Origin: Nymphaea colorata
Taxonomy: Eukaryota > Streptophyta > Magnoliopsida > Nymphaeales > Nymphaeaceae
Reading direction: 5' to 3'
Assembly (NCBI RefSeq): GCF_008831285.2
Contig: NC_045146.1
Coordinates: 24,757,703-24,817,702, forward strand
DNA length: 60,000 nucleotides
In this document: in pieces, positions 12,901-24,506 of the stretch
How the letters are laid out: every line of letters starts with the position of its first letter
Position numbering within the stretch: position 1 is the stretch's first letter
The notes under the pieces: model-generated
The model's input: the letters and a program-made list of their open reading frames with translations, nothing else
Database searches by the model: none
Told to the model about the DNA's origin: nothing
Program-made: the position numbers and the translations under genes

Positions 12901-15900
12901 GCTTTATTATAGAAAAGATGGGAAGCTTTGCTAAGTGAAGGGAAAAGGGTCATAGTAGTTGGAGATTTCAACATTGCACCTTTTGCCATAGATCAGTGTG
13001 ATGCAGGACCAGATTTTGAGAATGATAGGTAAATTAGTTTCACCTTTTTTTTCCATCAGAATTTCATGTTTACTTCTCTAGGCAACTACTTGAAATGATA
13101 AAAAGAAAATTTATGTACATTTATTCACCTATCAAGCAATTTGAAATTCGTTGGATTTAAAGGACATGAATTCCTCATGGAACGTGTTGAGATTCAAATT
13201 GATGTTTCTTGTGATATTGCCTTAACGTAAATTTATTTTTTCCTATGAAGCTAATATTGTCCTACATAATATGTTCTTGTTACTGACTTACTGCATTCTT
13301 CATAATGGCTGTATCTACTTCTTTCTCAATTTCATGAGCAACCTTAAATTCTGTTTTTATTTATGGATATTATATCAAGTAAGAGGTAGTATATTCCTAT
13401 TTGGAAAAATGAAGAGAAAAATATATATTTTTCTCTTTTTGAAATGCAAAAATTTGCTCATGTTATGCAAATTACCACTATGTGGTACCTATGTTTACGT
13501 CCTTTGTAGGTTCAGAAGATGGCTTAGATCTTTGCTGAGGAAAGAAGGGGGACCTTTTGTTGATGTTTTCCATGAAATACATCCAGAGAGGTACACTTTT
13601 CCTGCAAATCTATGAAAAGAACAAAGTGCATTGGATCTTTTGGGAAAGTATGTGCTCCTTATTCCATTCCCAGGTTGCTGGTTCATTATTTTAATGTTCC
13701 TTGTGAAATGCCTCCAGATCCCTGTCTGCTAGATGTTTAAGTCAATGTTTAAAGTTACTGCAAAATAATAAGAAAAGACAGCAGTATAAAGGAAATAAGC
13801 AGCTGAATTGGAGCTGTCTTTTAGAAGTTTGTGTTCTTGATTTTGTGTCAACTTGCAATAGTTCTTGGTTGTGATTCCCATTGACTTACATACATCTTAA
13901 TTGGCTCAATGAAGGGGGCAAGGAAAAATCGGCTAACTGGATCTGAGTGGTTATTCCAAACTATCATCGTTCATTTTTTTTCCTTTTCCTTAATCCTTGA
14001 GTTTCTCTAGTAAACTTTTAGGGCTTTGAAGAAAGAAGTTTAAGGATAACACTGTGATATACTATGATATATTTGTCATTCTTCTTAGCATATATCCATT
14101 GTTTCTTTGTATATATAATCCTGTTATTTAGGGACAGAAAATATGCAAGATATGACGGCCGTTACATGTAATAGCATGCATGGATATCTGTGTATTAGAC
14201 ATGAAATTTTTGTTGACCACAAAGAATTTATGATACATTAAAGAACCAATATGCGATAATTCACCTTGAACTTAAAAATAGACTTAGATTACTTCTTTGT
14301 AAATAATTATTTATTTCAAGCAGATGACACAAGCACACTTTCTCTGAAATTAAGATCCTGCAATTGTATGTTTAGGAAACATGCATACACTTGTTGGTCA
14401 CAAAACACAGGTGCTGAAGAATTCAATTTTGGTTCGAGAATAGATCTTATTATGATTGGTGGGCCATGCTTTCATCAAGATGCAGATCTCAGAGGACATG
14501 AATTATTTAACTGCCATGTCAGAGAGTGTGATATAATGACCCAATTTAAACGATGCAAATCTGATAACGATGCAAGGTAAAAATGTAAATTATTCAATTA
14601 TTTGACAGCCATTTTTCTTTCCTATATTTTCGATGATTGTTTAGTTGCTCTTCTTATCAGGTGGAAGGGAGGGAGAAGTCTCAAGCTAGATGGCTCGGAC
14701 CATGTTCCAGTTTTTATCAATATCTGTGGCATGCCTCCTGTACCACCCCACAGCACGCCACCTCTCGCAGCAAGATATGTCCCTGAGATCCGTGGCTTGC
14801 AGCAAACTATTGGTAAATAAGCTTACAGATTCATTTTTTTTTCTATTTAAATACATGTTTTAATGTTTCTTACAGAGTAATGCACAGTTGTTCTAGATGG
14901 GTAGACCTAGTTAATTTACTGTATGTGTATTAGAGGAAAAGAGACAGATGTAAACACTTGAGCTCTTGAAGAAGTTAGAAAAGTGCCTTGTGAAGACAGA
15001 AATTGACAATAATCAAGACTAAACAATATACAAAGAGAAAAACTTAGGAGATGTGTCTTTTCTATTGACTGGGCGCCATGGTTGGCATGTGCACTGTGTC
15101 AATATGGCAAACCTTGTACAAATAAATCTTGAACTTGAAGGATCTAAGATGGTAGCTTGCAACTTGTGAAACAAAAATCAGTGTGTTTTACTAGTGCAAG
15201 TTTACTGTGAAAAGGTGTTGGAGGTCTTCGTATTGGGATCTAAACTGCATGCTGTGTTTGAGAAGATATCACTCAATGGCATGTGCGCTTACAGGATGAA
15301 AGTGAGATCAAGCAATGGAACATTATCAGTGGCTTTATATATCTTATTAAAAAGTCATATCATGGTGCCAGCTGTTTTTTTTTTTTTATTATTTTCATTT
15401 TTCATTGTCCTGTTCATGTCAACTAGTTTGCCTATAACTTGAGCATGTTTTTTATTTTTTCAATTAGATCAAGTTAATGATGTTGACCTGCATCTGTAGT
15501 TTCACTGATTCAGAGAAGGCCAGTAACTGCTGCAACAAATGATGAGAAAATACCACATAATAGACACGGCAAGGAGAAAATAAAACATAGGGGATACTCT
15601 CAGCTTAAGTTACTATCATTTTTTGAGAGAAAAGTGACCATGCCAAATGTCAATGCATGTGACGATGCTACAGATACTTCCTTTAGACAGGAGGATCTGC
15701 CAGTCAGAGAACCAAACTCTTGCCTGGAAGAGAATTATATGACCGATTCCAGTCAGATATCAATGAGTAGATTTGAAGACATCGAATGCCAGCCAGATAG
15801 TGTTGACGCCAGTTTGGCCAGTATGAGTGGAGCTGTCTCAGGTCCTGGTCACTCTACTGAAAAGGATAAGAACCGCACTGCCCTGGTAGAGTGGCAGAAG

Positions 15901-16480
15901 ATCCAAATGCTCATGCAAAATAGTGTACCTCTTTGTGTGGGGCATGGAGAACCATGTGTTGCACGATGTGTGAAGAAACCTGGTCCCAATATAGGACGTG
16001 GATTTTATGTCTGCGCCCGTGCAAAGGTAGGAATATACAATGTGATTATTTTCTTGATTCTCATTTAATTGCAGAACTTAGATTGCTTGTACATCTTGTT
16101 AAGCATGTCAGGTCTGCTGTGTTATCTATTGAAGGACAAGTGGAACACAAGTATACATGAGTGGTCTTGGGGCAGACATCTTGTCGTGCATATCTAATTG
16201 GTTCCTAATTCAAAATGTTATCCTTAGAACTCTTTTCCACTTGTTAATTTAATGATGGTCATTATTCGGTTATTCATGTTCTGATGGTCATTTTGCAGTT
16301 ATTAATTTGTAATATGGTCATTGTGGGGCAACTATGATATGCATGCCATTTTGATTTCTTCAGGTGGAAATTTGAATCTGATGCTTGCTTGTTACTTTTC
16401 CATGGCAATTGCCAGGATGCTATGTAATAAATCTCAGTTTCGTATACAATATTATGTAGTTCATAATATTCGTGAAACCC

Positions 16481-16516
<36 letters not shown>

Positions 16517-16935
16517 AATGGGGTCATCAAGCATGATTATTACTTCGGTTGCTATTGATGCTGCTGTTGCTGTCTCTGGTTCAGAGTCTTCAGACTAATA
16601 CAGCCACTGATTGTTTTGCAGTACTTTACTCCTGTATATTCATTGTAGCCTGAATTTCAAGGCTTGCGTTTTAACAAACAATAAATGATTCTTGGTTTAG
16701 CCCTTGGATAGTTTGCAGCATATAGAAGTTGTTTTGGTTGATATGTTTGTTCATTGTGAATAAGCAGTTATTCCTGTTATCATTTAATTCTTTAAAGTAG
16801 TGGGTGTTATTGATACGAATTTACTAAAAGTGCCATAAATTCTAAATATTCTTTCAGGGTCCTGCATCCAATGCAGATGCAAGGTGTGACCACTTTCAGT
16901 GGGCAACGTCAAAATCAAAAAGGAAGCAGAGGTGA
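9949..16935 (+). CDS. APE2: AP endonuclease 2 (exonuclease III family, PIP box and GRF zinc finger)
   Basis: Ten exons: 9949-10056, 11151-11265, 11523-11762, 12081-12166, 12913-13028, 13510-13590, 14376-14576, 14661-14812, 15500-16026, 16858-16935. All introns are GT-AG and phases agree, giving 567 residues. The N-terminal endonuclease/exonuclease/phosphatase fold has [10 protein letters not shown] (Asn7), ETK (Glu37), FNLYGP (157-162), GDFNIAP (200-206, with Asp201 and Asn203), GSRID in exon 7 and GSDHVPV (327-333, His330), so the metal and catalytic residues are present. A PCNA-interacting box QLKLLSFF lies at 401-408. A GRF zinc finger covers about 512-558 (LCVGHGEPC, then NIGRGFYVC and CDHFQWA). 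This order is diagnostic of APE2, which removes 3' blocking ends and processes abasic sites in nuclear base-excision repair and ATR signalling. Arabidopsis counterpart: At4g36050, from memory. Confidence 0.93.
16491..16517. repeat. (CA)n microsatellite in APE2 intron 9
   Basis: A CT tract followed by about 12 CA units inside the last intron of APE2. No effect on splice sites is evident. Confidence 0.85.
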
Positions 16936-17199
16936 TACTAATTATGGGTCGTTTAACAATTTTGTTGTGAATAGGTAAAGTCATAATTCGACAAAGGTCC
17001 TCTGGCCTCTACTTTAAATTGGAAGTTTTATGGATAAATTTCTTCCAACTGAGCTTATGTTTGTCATGTATACGCAGTTAGAAAGTATTTGGTGTATAGT
17101 AATTCATACTACTCTCCCTTTACACTACAAGTTCCTGATCAAAATGAAGTTCCCATTGTACGACTGCCATTTGGTCTCTCAGGCAATTTGAAAGATTTT

Positions 17200-17515
17200 G
17201 AAAAAGAATGGGAAAATACGATAAATTTTTTAAAATTTTTAAAATATCCTAAAAATAGGGAAAAATAAATAAGCAAGGAACGAATAACACAAACGTCAAA
17301 AAATAAGTAAATGAACAACGAATAAAATCAGAAAATGAAAACAAAGCAGCTTGGCATTAAAAACATAAGAACAATACTTAAAATGAAAAAAAAAAACACA
17401 AAAACGCATTTTTTTGGTTTTGGCATTTTTTTAAATGATGTTTTTTAAAGTTTTAAACGGCTGACCTTTTTCTTCTATTTTTTTTAAATGTGTTTTTTGT
17501 GACTACGAGGAGGAA
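17200..17515 (+). mobile_element. partial copy of the repeat nested at 34.1-34.4 kb
   Basis: This stretch matches the reverse complement of 34088-34427 in order: AATAACACAAACGTC, then AAATAAGTAAATG, TTGGCATTAAAAA, GTTTTTTAAAGTTTTAA and TGTGACTA near the right end. The 34-kb copy has perfect 16-bp terminal inverted repeats; here only part of the right terminus is recognisable, so the copy looks older or truncated. No coding capacity. Confidence 0.6.
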
Positions 17516-18429
17516 CATATTATGCTTCTAGTGTTCTCTTGCTGCCTTGGACTAGTTGATATCACACTTCTTTCCTTCTCAAGTTCAGCTCCCCATATGG
17601 TGCTCAGGCCACGGTGAAAAACAAGAGTTTATTTGTGTAGCGGGATTAAACATGGACTTTTAGATCACTGGACCTGCGATGTTAGATATGGCCGGCAAAA
17701 GTCATCACGGCCAGGTTGCTTTTCTTATGTCCTGAAAAAGTTATGGCCTTTCTGCTTTCAATGCCAATATCAGGTGTGGAAACTAGAGGTCTGTCAGTTT
17801 CTGTTGTCTGTAATTTCATGGGCACTACTAGTGCCTGGAGTGATTTTTTCAATCTACTACCATGTCTTGAATAGAATTCCTCAGTTTTTTTTCACGATTT
17901 CATAGTAGGAAGCGTCGCCTCAAATTAAACATTTTTGAACCATGCAATTCTGCTGTGAGGTGGATTTCTGCGATTGCACGGCTAAAAGTTATCAACTGGA
18001 AATGCACAAACAAAATCAGAAGGATCAAAGAAGAAAGACCGTTGCCTTGATCTTTTTTTCCTTTTCTTCCTGAGTTGATTGCCTGGGTTATAGAAAAGAT
18101 TGTCAAACACTGAATGGGCATCTGATTATGACCATTTTTCCATGTCTATGTCATAAATGGCCAGTACTTTCTGAAATGGAAGGCCGGTATGATTCGTACA
18201 GATATAAAAAGAATCGCCCCTACCCGCTATATTACTCGACCAGAGTCCAAACCATGTAGCTCTGCCCTCCGTGCTGGACAGCATTAATTCAAATTGGTGG
18301 CGATGATTGTGAACAGGAGCCGCGTAAAAACCAAGTAATTCTAAATCATCAAAATACTCGAGGTTATTAAGAATCGGCTGCCTGAAGCCGACTCATTCTA
18401 GTTGTCCATGGCCGTCCCAGACGAGTGCC

Positions 18430-18540
18430 GTTGAACAAAGTGGTTCGACTAACAGACCGCGTTGAACAAAGTGGTTCGAGTAACAGACCGTGTTATGACC
18501 AACAAAGTGGTTCGACTAACTGACCGTGTTATGACCAACC
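18430..18540. repeat. short tandem repeat, three units
   Basis: Three units share the core AACAAAGTGGTTCGA followed by TAAC.GACCG. The core starts at 18434, 18465 and 18501, so periods are 31 and 36 bp; the third unit follows an inserted TTATGACC-like phrase that recurs after it. Noncoding. Confidence 0.85.
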
Positions 18541-18559
18541 GAGGATTAGGCAGGCTCGG

Positions 18560-18860
18560 AATACGGAGGTTAGATGAGCAGTAAGCCGGCCCGATAGGAG
18601 CCGGGTTTCAAACCGGTCCGATGTTCAAAACTCGAGCTCGGGCTCAGATGCTTGAAGTCTGGCTCGGCTTAGCCCAGCCCGCTTATAATAAAAATATATT
18701 TTTAATATAAAATAATAATTTTTTAATATAAAATATATTTTTAATAATAAAATAACAAAATATTTGTTTTCAAACTGACCTCAATTTTTCTAGACCCAAG
18801 CCAGGGCCTATTCAGTCATGTAGTAGGTACCCGTTGGGAACCTGGCCTGATGCCCACGTC
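18560..18860. repeat. dispersed GAGCTCGGGCTC-type repeat
   Basis: A stretch of strand-symmetric words (CTCGAGCTCGGGCTC, GGCTCGGCTTAGCCCAGCCC) flanks an AT-rich middle of TAATATAAAA units. Similar word content occurs at 31480-31830 and 47739-48000, suggesting a dispersed non-autonomous element family. Ends and target duplication were not resolved. Confidence 0.45.
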
Positions 18861-19835
18861 TAGTAAGGACAATACACACCAAAATCAACAATAACTGATG
18901 ATTTAAGGAGCATATATAATGGAATCAATTTATATGAGAAATTAGACTGGTGTTTGATTGTCCATGACTTAAAATCCTTATGATTTGAAAACCACAGACC
19001 ATCTTCTCTCCAATTTTAAATCCTTGGGTCTAACTTTATATCGTTAATTTGATGAACCATGGATTAAACTTTACATGGATCTCTTGCTACGTCAACAAAA
19101 GTATGTCATGCAAGGGGTGAAGCTAAGAAATTTTCATTTGGGAGCCAAATTATAGTTTCATAATTTTAACAGTTTTGCAGAAATATAATTTTTCAAAAAT
19201 TTTTATATGGGCTAAATGATTTTTAAGAATTATATTTAAAAAAAAATATTTGAGGTGGGTCATGGCTCCTGCGTTCTGCCCTAGCCATGTCAGAGTTCCA
19301 TAGATTTTATATCCAAAGTAATCGAACAACCTGTAATTGAATTTGGAATAAAAAAAATGGTACCAGAAAAAATGCCTAAAACTCAAAACTGTACTTGAAT
19401 CTGAGATGGTGTTGTTGGTTTTGGAATTCTGAAGATGAGCTTCTTCCTAAAACAATAAAATGCCACCTTATATTTGGTCGGCCATCAGAACCAATAACGG
19501 ATAACCAACATGAGCCATATTCTTGTCGCATTTGTAAATTCAGATCGCTCCTGCTGATTTGGTCCGGGTGAGGCCATGCAACTGACTAGACGACGTACAG
19601 ATCTTCCCTTGCTGCAGAAACTTGGGGCAACGCTGGAAAGATTTCCCTACTCAAATACTTTCCGTTCATTGTCCGTCGAAGGCAATCAACATGACGCGGC
19701 TCCAAGTAATATCCATCGCCGCCATAAATTGCCGTAGTCTGTCAAATAACCATTTATAGTTGAGACTGAACAAAATTAGAGTAATTCGCGCTATGCCTTC
19801 CGTCTATTGTGCACAATCTCGATTCTCCGCGTCTC

Positions 19836-19843
19836 TATATTTA
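19836..19843 (+). promoter_or_regulatory. TATA box of the first ATL gene
   Basis: TATATTTA stands 96 bp before the start codon at 19932, followed by a CT-rich leader (19880-19897). Inferred from motif and spacing. Confidence 0.5.
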
Positions 19844-19912
19844 TCATTTGAAAGCCACCACCTGTTCTCACACTCCTCCCTCTCTCTCTCTCTCTCAAGA
19901 AAAGGCACATTC

Positions 19913-19930
19913 ATGAGTAGCACCAAATGA
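19913..19930 (+). promoter_or_regulatory. five-codon upstream ORF
   Basis: ATG AGT AGC ACC AAA TGA encodes Met-Ser-Ser-Thr-Lys and stops one base before the main ATG at 19932. A second upstream ATG at 19927, in another frame, overlaps the main start and ends at 19959. The leader therefore offers two upstream starts before the RING protein, which would be expected to lower or condition its translation. Confidence 0.6.
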
Positions 19931-19931
19931 G

Positions 19932-20489
19932 ATGTCAGCTCAAAGCAGGAGATTGCTGAAGCAGCTTCGATCCCCTCCTCCTTCACCAGAATCTTCACCA
20001 TACGCATATCCTCCTCCTTGCTCGTACGCTTGTGACACAGCTAAATCGCTGGGGATAGGCCTTCTTGCTGCGGGGTTGGCTATGGTGCTCTACCTCCTCA
20101 TCCGCTTAATCTCTAACTGCCTCAGTAGATGCGACCAGCCGCGGGCGACGGGTGGTGGCGCTGCGCCGAGCCCCAAGGCCCGCGACCTTAGCTTCATCCC
20201 CACCAAGGTGGTCTGCGGCGGCCGCGAGCCGGCTTCAAGACAAGATTGCGCCATCTGTTTGGCGAGGTTCTCCGACGGGGAGACGATCAGGGTGCTGCCC
20301 AGATGCAAGCATGCTTTCCACAGGGAGTGCCTCGATCCATGGCTGCACTCAATGTGCACAGCTTCCTCGCTCTGCCCCGTCTGCAGGGATCCCGTGACAG
20401 AGCTGTGGGATAATCGACAAGCCAACGTGGAGAGGCCAAGAGACGGCGGTCAGTCAGCCATGGCCACTACCTCTATCTTGGCACAGTGA
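19932..20489 (+). CDS. ATL-type membrane RING-H2 ubiquitin ligase, copy 1
   Basis: An intronless gene of 185 residues. A Pro/Ser-rich N-terminus precedes one transmembrane helix (about 40-61), a basic stretch, a linker containing LSFIPTKVV, and a RING-H2 domain at 106-151 with ligands C106, C109, C125, H127, H130, C133, C148 and C151. One hydrophobic segment, the RING-H2 pattern and Trp137 before the last ligand pair are the marks of the ATL family of E3 ligases, which ubiquitinate proteins at membranes in defence and nutrient responses. The usual 10-residue spacing between the sixth and seventh ligands is 14 here and includes an extra Cys142. The second ATL gene, 3.4 kb downstream, shares this, so the two are tandem paralogues. 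The substrate is unknown. Confidence 0.9.
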   Translation: MSAQSRRLLKQLRSPPPSPESSPYAYPPPCSYACDTAKSLGIGLLAAGLAMVLYLLIRLISNCLSRCDQPRATGGGAAPSPKARDLSFIPTKVVCGGREPASRQDCAICLARFSDGETIRVLPRCKHAFHRECLDPWLHSMCTASSLCPVCRDPVTELWDNRQANVERPRDGGQSAMATTSILAQ

Positions 20490-20530
20490 GTCCCTTTCAT
20501 GTCCTTCTGTTCTGTGGTGCAGTGAGATGG

Positions 20531-20840
20531 GGAGAGCGACCATTCCCTCACCCATATCTTCCTAATACCTCTTCTAATTTTTTAGCCTCTCTAAAGCTCA
20601 AAGATATGTATTAGTTTGATCAAACTTTACCATATGAGTGAGTTCGTCATGGTTTAGTTGGAATTCTTATTCAAAGTAATCAGGAGAGCGATCATTCCCT
20701 CATCCATATCTTCCTAATACCTCTTCCCATTTTGCACCCTCTCGAAACTCGTAGCTGTGTATTCTTTTGATCAAATCTTATATACCATTATGAATGAGTT
20801 CGTCATGGTTTAGTTAGAAATGTTGTTCAACAATCACTAG
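20531..20840. repeat. tandem duplication of about 162 bp in the 3' flank of ATL copy 1
   Basis: Unit 1 (20531-20692) and unit 2 (from 20693) both begin GGAGAGCGA.CATTCCCTCA, continue CCATATCTTCCTAATACCTCTT, and end with GAGTTCGTCATGGTTTAGTT. The copies have diverged by scattered substitutions. It starts about 40 bp after the stop codon, so it probably lies in the 3' UTR. Confidence 0.88.
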
Positions 20841-23820
20841 AACGTTAACATGCTTAAATCCTCACAACTGTAAAAGGACTGGCTTTTTTAATCTAGGAAT
20901 GTTATTCATTGAAAATATCTGACTTTGAAAAGCCAATGCCAAAGAAGTCAGATTTGCGAAGTAATGCGCAAACTATAGTTATCTGAGTGCCAGAATAGCT
21001 GAATAGGTGGATATAAATTAAGGATTGGAGACCAGGATCGGGCTTGGTTGCTTGCGGGAGAGATTCTGTCCGTCAGATCTCAAAAATGAGGTCCTTTTCA
21101 GCTTTCCTTTCATGCGGACATCTATATGGAGGATTTTCCTTTCTTCCTTTCCTAGAAATTTATGACAGGTTACACATGAGTTTTTGAATATTCCATATTC
21201 ATCTGTGGTTACGGGCAACTTGCAAATCGCGATTTGCCTAATTGGCTTTCCAAATCCACAAAATTTCGTAAAGACACTTAGTGCCAGAAGTTCACGCGCG
21301 AGGGGAACCCTATTTCCTTTAATAGGATTTATCAATATGGTATTTCATTGGTGTGCTATCTGTTTCTAAACTATTTGTAGCTAAATCTCAAACTAACGCG
21401 TGAATATACCACTCTGTTAGAAACATCCAATCATGGGGAGTCAGCTCACGGCAGATGGATACATTTTAAAGCCTGCAATCTCAGTTGAAGCTGCACGCTC
21501 AAGTTTTTTATCAGGCTGAGCTCTTCTATCTTGGCAGCAACTGCGGATGAAGATCAGAATGTACCCCCATCAGTTCTTATATTCTACTGTTCTCTGGAAT
21601 GACCTCATGAGATGTGCTTGTTTTCATGCTCATTTTTGTCCTATAGATTCATAGTTAGTATACAAACTTGTGGGAGTTCAGCTAGGTACTGTATGAGAAG
21701 CAGAACCAGCAACAGCAGAAAATCAAAACTGAGTATCTCGCAGATGTCCGACAAATTTTGTTGTATATATATTGCTGAAAGGCAGATATATGATTGTGTT
21801 CTGTATTCTACAGTTTGCCTTTCCAAGATAGGATGGCTCTGGGGGGAGAAGACCTTACTATGCTGGATTGACCTGTCGTCATGGTCAGATTCCTGACAAC
21901 ATTAATTGTTAAGCTTATGAGATGAAGGGGCTTTGAATGACAACTGACATTATTAGAAATCTGAAAAGCACAGCAGTTCTCTACTCTGCGAGAGGCCACA
22001 GCGAGGTCCGAACTCATGCTTCCTGCATGCCTTTTAGTCAAATTCGCTCGAGTGCTTTGAAAGCTGTGGTCGTTCGCGTTGCTTCTGAGGCGTCTGCCTC
22101 CAACAGCACTATTTAAGAGAAATTTGTCAGGATATATAGACAAAGTTTATATTATAGCAGAAGGATGAATGAAGCCTTATAGGGAACGTATTTAAAGATG
22201 ATGCAATTTGATACCATAATTTTTCTTCTTACAGAAATCTAATTGCCAACAACCAAAGGGCAAAGGATTGGTGCTACTGAATAAAATTCTTAGGCTAGTA
22301 CCGATTCTTTTAAATCATAGGCTGATCTGGATTCATGAATAGTCAACAAGGAAATGCATGAACCTTGAAAGCCAGAGACAGTCCATCATCTCAACTAGTA
22401 ACTGAGTTTCACCGAATGCAACTTAATCGGATCCAAATCTGGTGGATTGGAATTTGTTTAATCCGATCCAAATTTGGTGGATTGGAATCTGTACTCGGAC
22501 ACAACTACTGGCTTTAAGTGAATCAGCTTAGCTTGAGATCCAACTGTACTTAATGCTTTATTCACTCGAGTTGTTAGCTGACTTCAACTGAATCTGATTA
22601 GCTAGTGCATGAATCGTATTTCTCTACTGAACCCCACTAATCAAATTTAGGTTCAAGTCAACAATTAGATAAATCTAATGATCTGCTAGCATCCTCAATC
22701 TTTCTGTTTAATATAAAGAGAGCCTTAGGGTTGTCATCAACCTTGCGTAGTTTCCTCAACCCATTTGATTACCATCTAAGCTCCATTGTCCATATTACCT
22801 ATAAGGTTTGCACGAAGTCAGCCCAACCGATAAGAAGAATCAGAAACTGACCTGGTTAATTGGCCAACCGACCCACTACTGGATCCATTGTAAAGAAACA
22901 GGGGCCTGATTCAGTTCCAAAACCACGAAGAACTTTAAATAAGCTTATAAACAACCCCTCCCCACAGTCGAGGGCTATGGCAGAATCTGGTAAGGAGACA
23001 GTATACCTTGATTTTGACATCATACTCCAGCGTATGTAGCACAGGAACACAGCACCATGAAACAAGTGACCCATCCTTTTCATGCCACCAGCTGTGCTAT
23101 GCTCCTTAGGGCTTAATTTTCAAACTCAATTCTAAAAATAAAGGAAAAAGAAAGTCACATTTACGGTTTTTACAGGTGTGAAAAAGGAGAGAAAGTAAGG
23201 AAACTACAATGACTGTTTTCGCATTTACTAGAACGATAAGATACTCAGCGTGAGGTCTCTTGGCGGCTGCCGTCACAAGCTTGCCTATTCATGTGGAAAA
23301 TTCGGAAACAGAAATATTATTCGGCAAAGGGAAATGAAAATTCTTCAACCATTAAACGAGAAAATGTCAAGCATCACTCGCAAGGAACCTGATAAAAAGC
23401 ATCCCTAGATTTTCGCGTTTTTCAATATTTAACTACATTTTTTATATATTTTGCATGTCATTGAATACGTCATTTATTTGTAATTTCTCAGCAGACTCAG
23501 ATTTCCGCTCATGCATATCGAGTTACTCTTCGCGAAAAAAAGTAAGAAAGAGCACGAGAAAGCTGATGCTTAGAAGCTTCCAGGAAGATGACTTGGGAAA
23601 TGGAAAAGGAAATAGTTTCTCAGCAATATCAGCTTTTATTTTGTAAAAGATAAATTTAGAGAGATCATGAGTTACAGTTGTCCTCATTTAAGAGCTGCCT
23701 TTTCTGTCCCGAGGATTTCTCGCAAGTCATAACCAACAAATGAGCAAATATACCCGCATATTTCCAATTTTCAGTCCTTACCCATTCCACAATCTCCATT
23801 TTCCGCATCTCCTTCTCTTC
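20841..23820. other. intergenic region between the two ATL genes
   Basis: No gene is supported. A direct repeat of about 28 bp, ATCCAAATCTGGTGGATTGG and a near copy, occurs at 22433-22457 and 22467-22492. The short frames on both strands carry no recognised motif. Confidence 0.5.
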
Positions 23821-23823
23821 TTC

Positions 23824-23830
23824 TATTTAA
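23824..23830 (+). promoter_or_regulatory. TATA-like box of the second ATL gene
   Basis: TATTTAA occurs 71 bp before the ATG at 23895, downstream of a C/T-rich tract. Weak, position-based evidence. Confidence 0.4.
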
Positions 23831-23894
23831 TCCGAATCCACCGTAAACTCTCAACGGCCTCTTTCTTTCTCTGCAAAAACTGTTCACAGAAGAC

Positions 23895-24506
23895 ATGAAT
23901 TCAGAACCTTCAGTTCCATTCAAGCATGGAAGATATCTGAAACAACTCGACTGCCAAATCGCCGTTCATGTCACCATTATTTCATCTTCTGCACCCGCAG
24001 CACCAACAGCTTCGTGCTCTTACTTGCCACGCCCTCGCTTCGGCGTATACTTAGGCATCGTATTGGCCTCGATTCTGGCGGGAGCCATCTTATACCTCCT
24101 CGCAAACTCCATCAGAGACTGCTTGAGGCGACGCAACCAGCCACGAGAAAGCTGCTCCTTCCCCACTTCAGGAGGGGATGAACTTGGCTTCATTCCCACG
24201 AGGGTCGTGCATGGCAGCGGGGAAGGCGCGTTCAACGAGGACTGCGTCATCTGTTTGTCTGAGTTTGAGGAGGGGGAGACGATCAGAGATTTACCCAAGT
24301 GCGGGCATGCTTTCCACAAGGATTGCTTGGATAGGTGGCTGCACTCCAACTGCGCGTCGGCGCCGATGTGCCCGATTTGCAGGAGTCAGGTGATGCAGAG
24401 GAACGATTACGGCGTGGGCCAAACAGAAGATAGAGGTGGGGAGGACTCTAGTTTGGGTATCCCTCTGGCCATGCTTGCAAATTCTCGGCACCTCGTCCTG
24501 ATGTGA
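23895..24506 (+). CDS. ATL-type membrane RING-H2 ubiquitin ligase, copy 2
   Basis: An intronless 203-residue protein with one transmembrane helix at about 49-72, a basic CLRRRNQ stretch, the linker motif LGFIPTRVV and a RING-H2 domain at 117-162. Ligands are C117, C120, C136, H138, H141, C144, C159 and C162, and Trp148 is in the expected place. As in copy 1, the sixth-to-seventh ligand spacing is 14 residues with an additional Cys153. Shared features (FIPT.VV, DGE/EGETIR, WLHS.C) show that the two genes arose by tandem duplication and then diverged clearly outside the RING. Function by family: membrane-anchored E3 ligase. The hydrophobic C-terminus ([13 protein letters not shown]) differs from that of copy 1. 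The cognate E2 and target cannot be told from the sequence. Confidence 0.9.
   Translation: MNSEPSVPFKHGRYLKQLDCQIAVHVTIISSSAPAAPTASCSYLPRPRFGVYLGIVLASILAGAILYLLANSIRDCLRRRNQPRESCSFPTSGGDELGFIPTRVVHGSGEGAFNEDCVICLSEFEEGETIRDLPKCGHAFHKDCLDRWLHSNCASAPMCPICRSQVMQRNDYGVGQTEDRGGEDSSLGIPLAMLANSRHLVLM

Larger units (their letters stand above)
16936..19835. other. intergenic region between APE2 and the first ATL gene
   Basis: Apart from the repeats listed separately (17200-17515, 18430-18540, 18560-18860) there is no supported gene. The interval 17590-17900 has short open frames interrupted by stops, with no domain I recognise; it may be an APE2 3' flank or a decayed insert. Confidence 0.45.

Noticed and set aside
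17590-17905. A gene or retrocopy after APE2
   Set aside because: Frames break every few dozen codons and I could not match any piece to a family.
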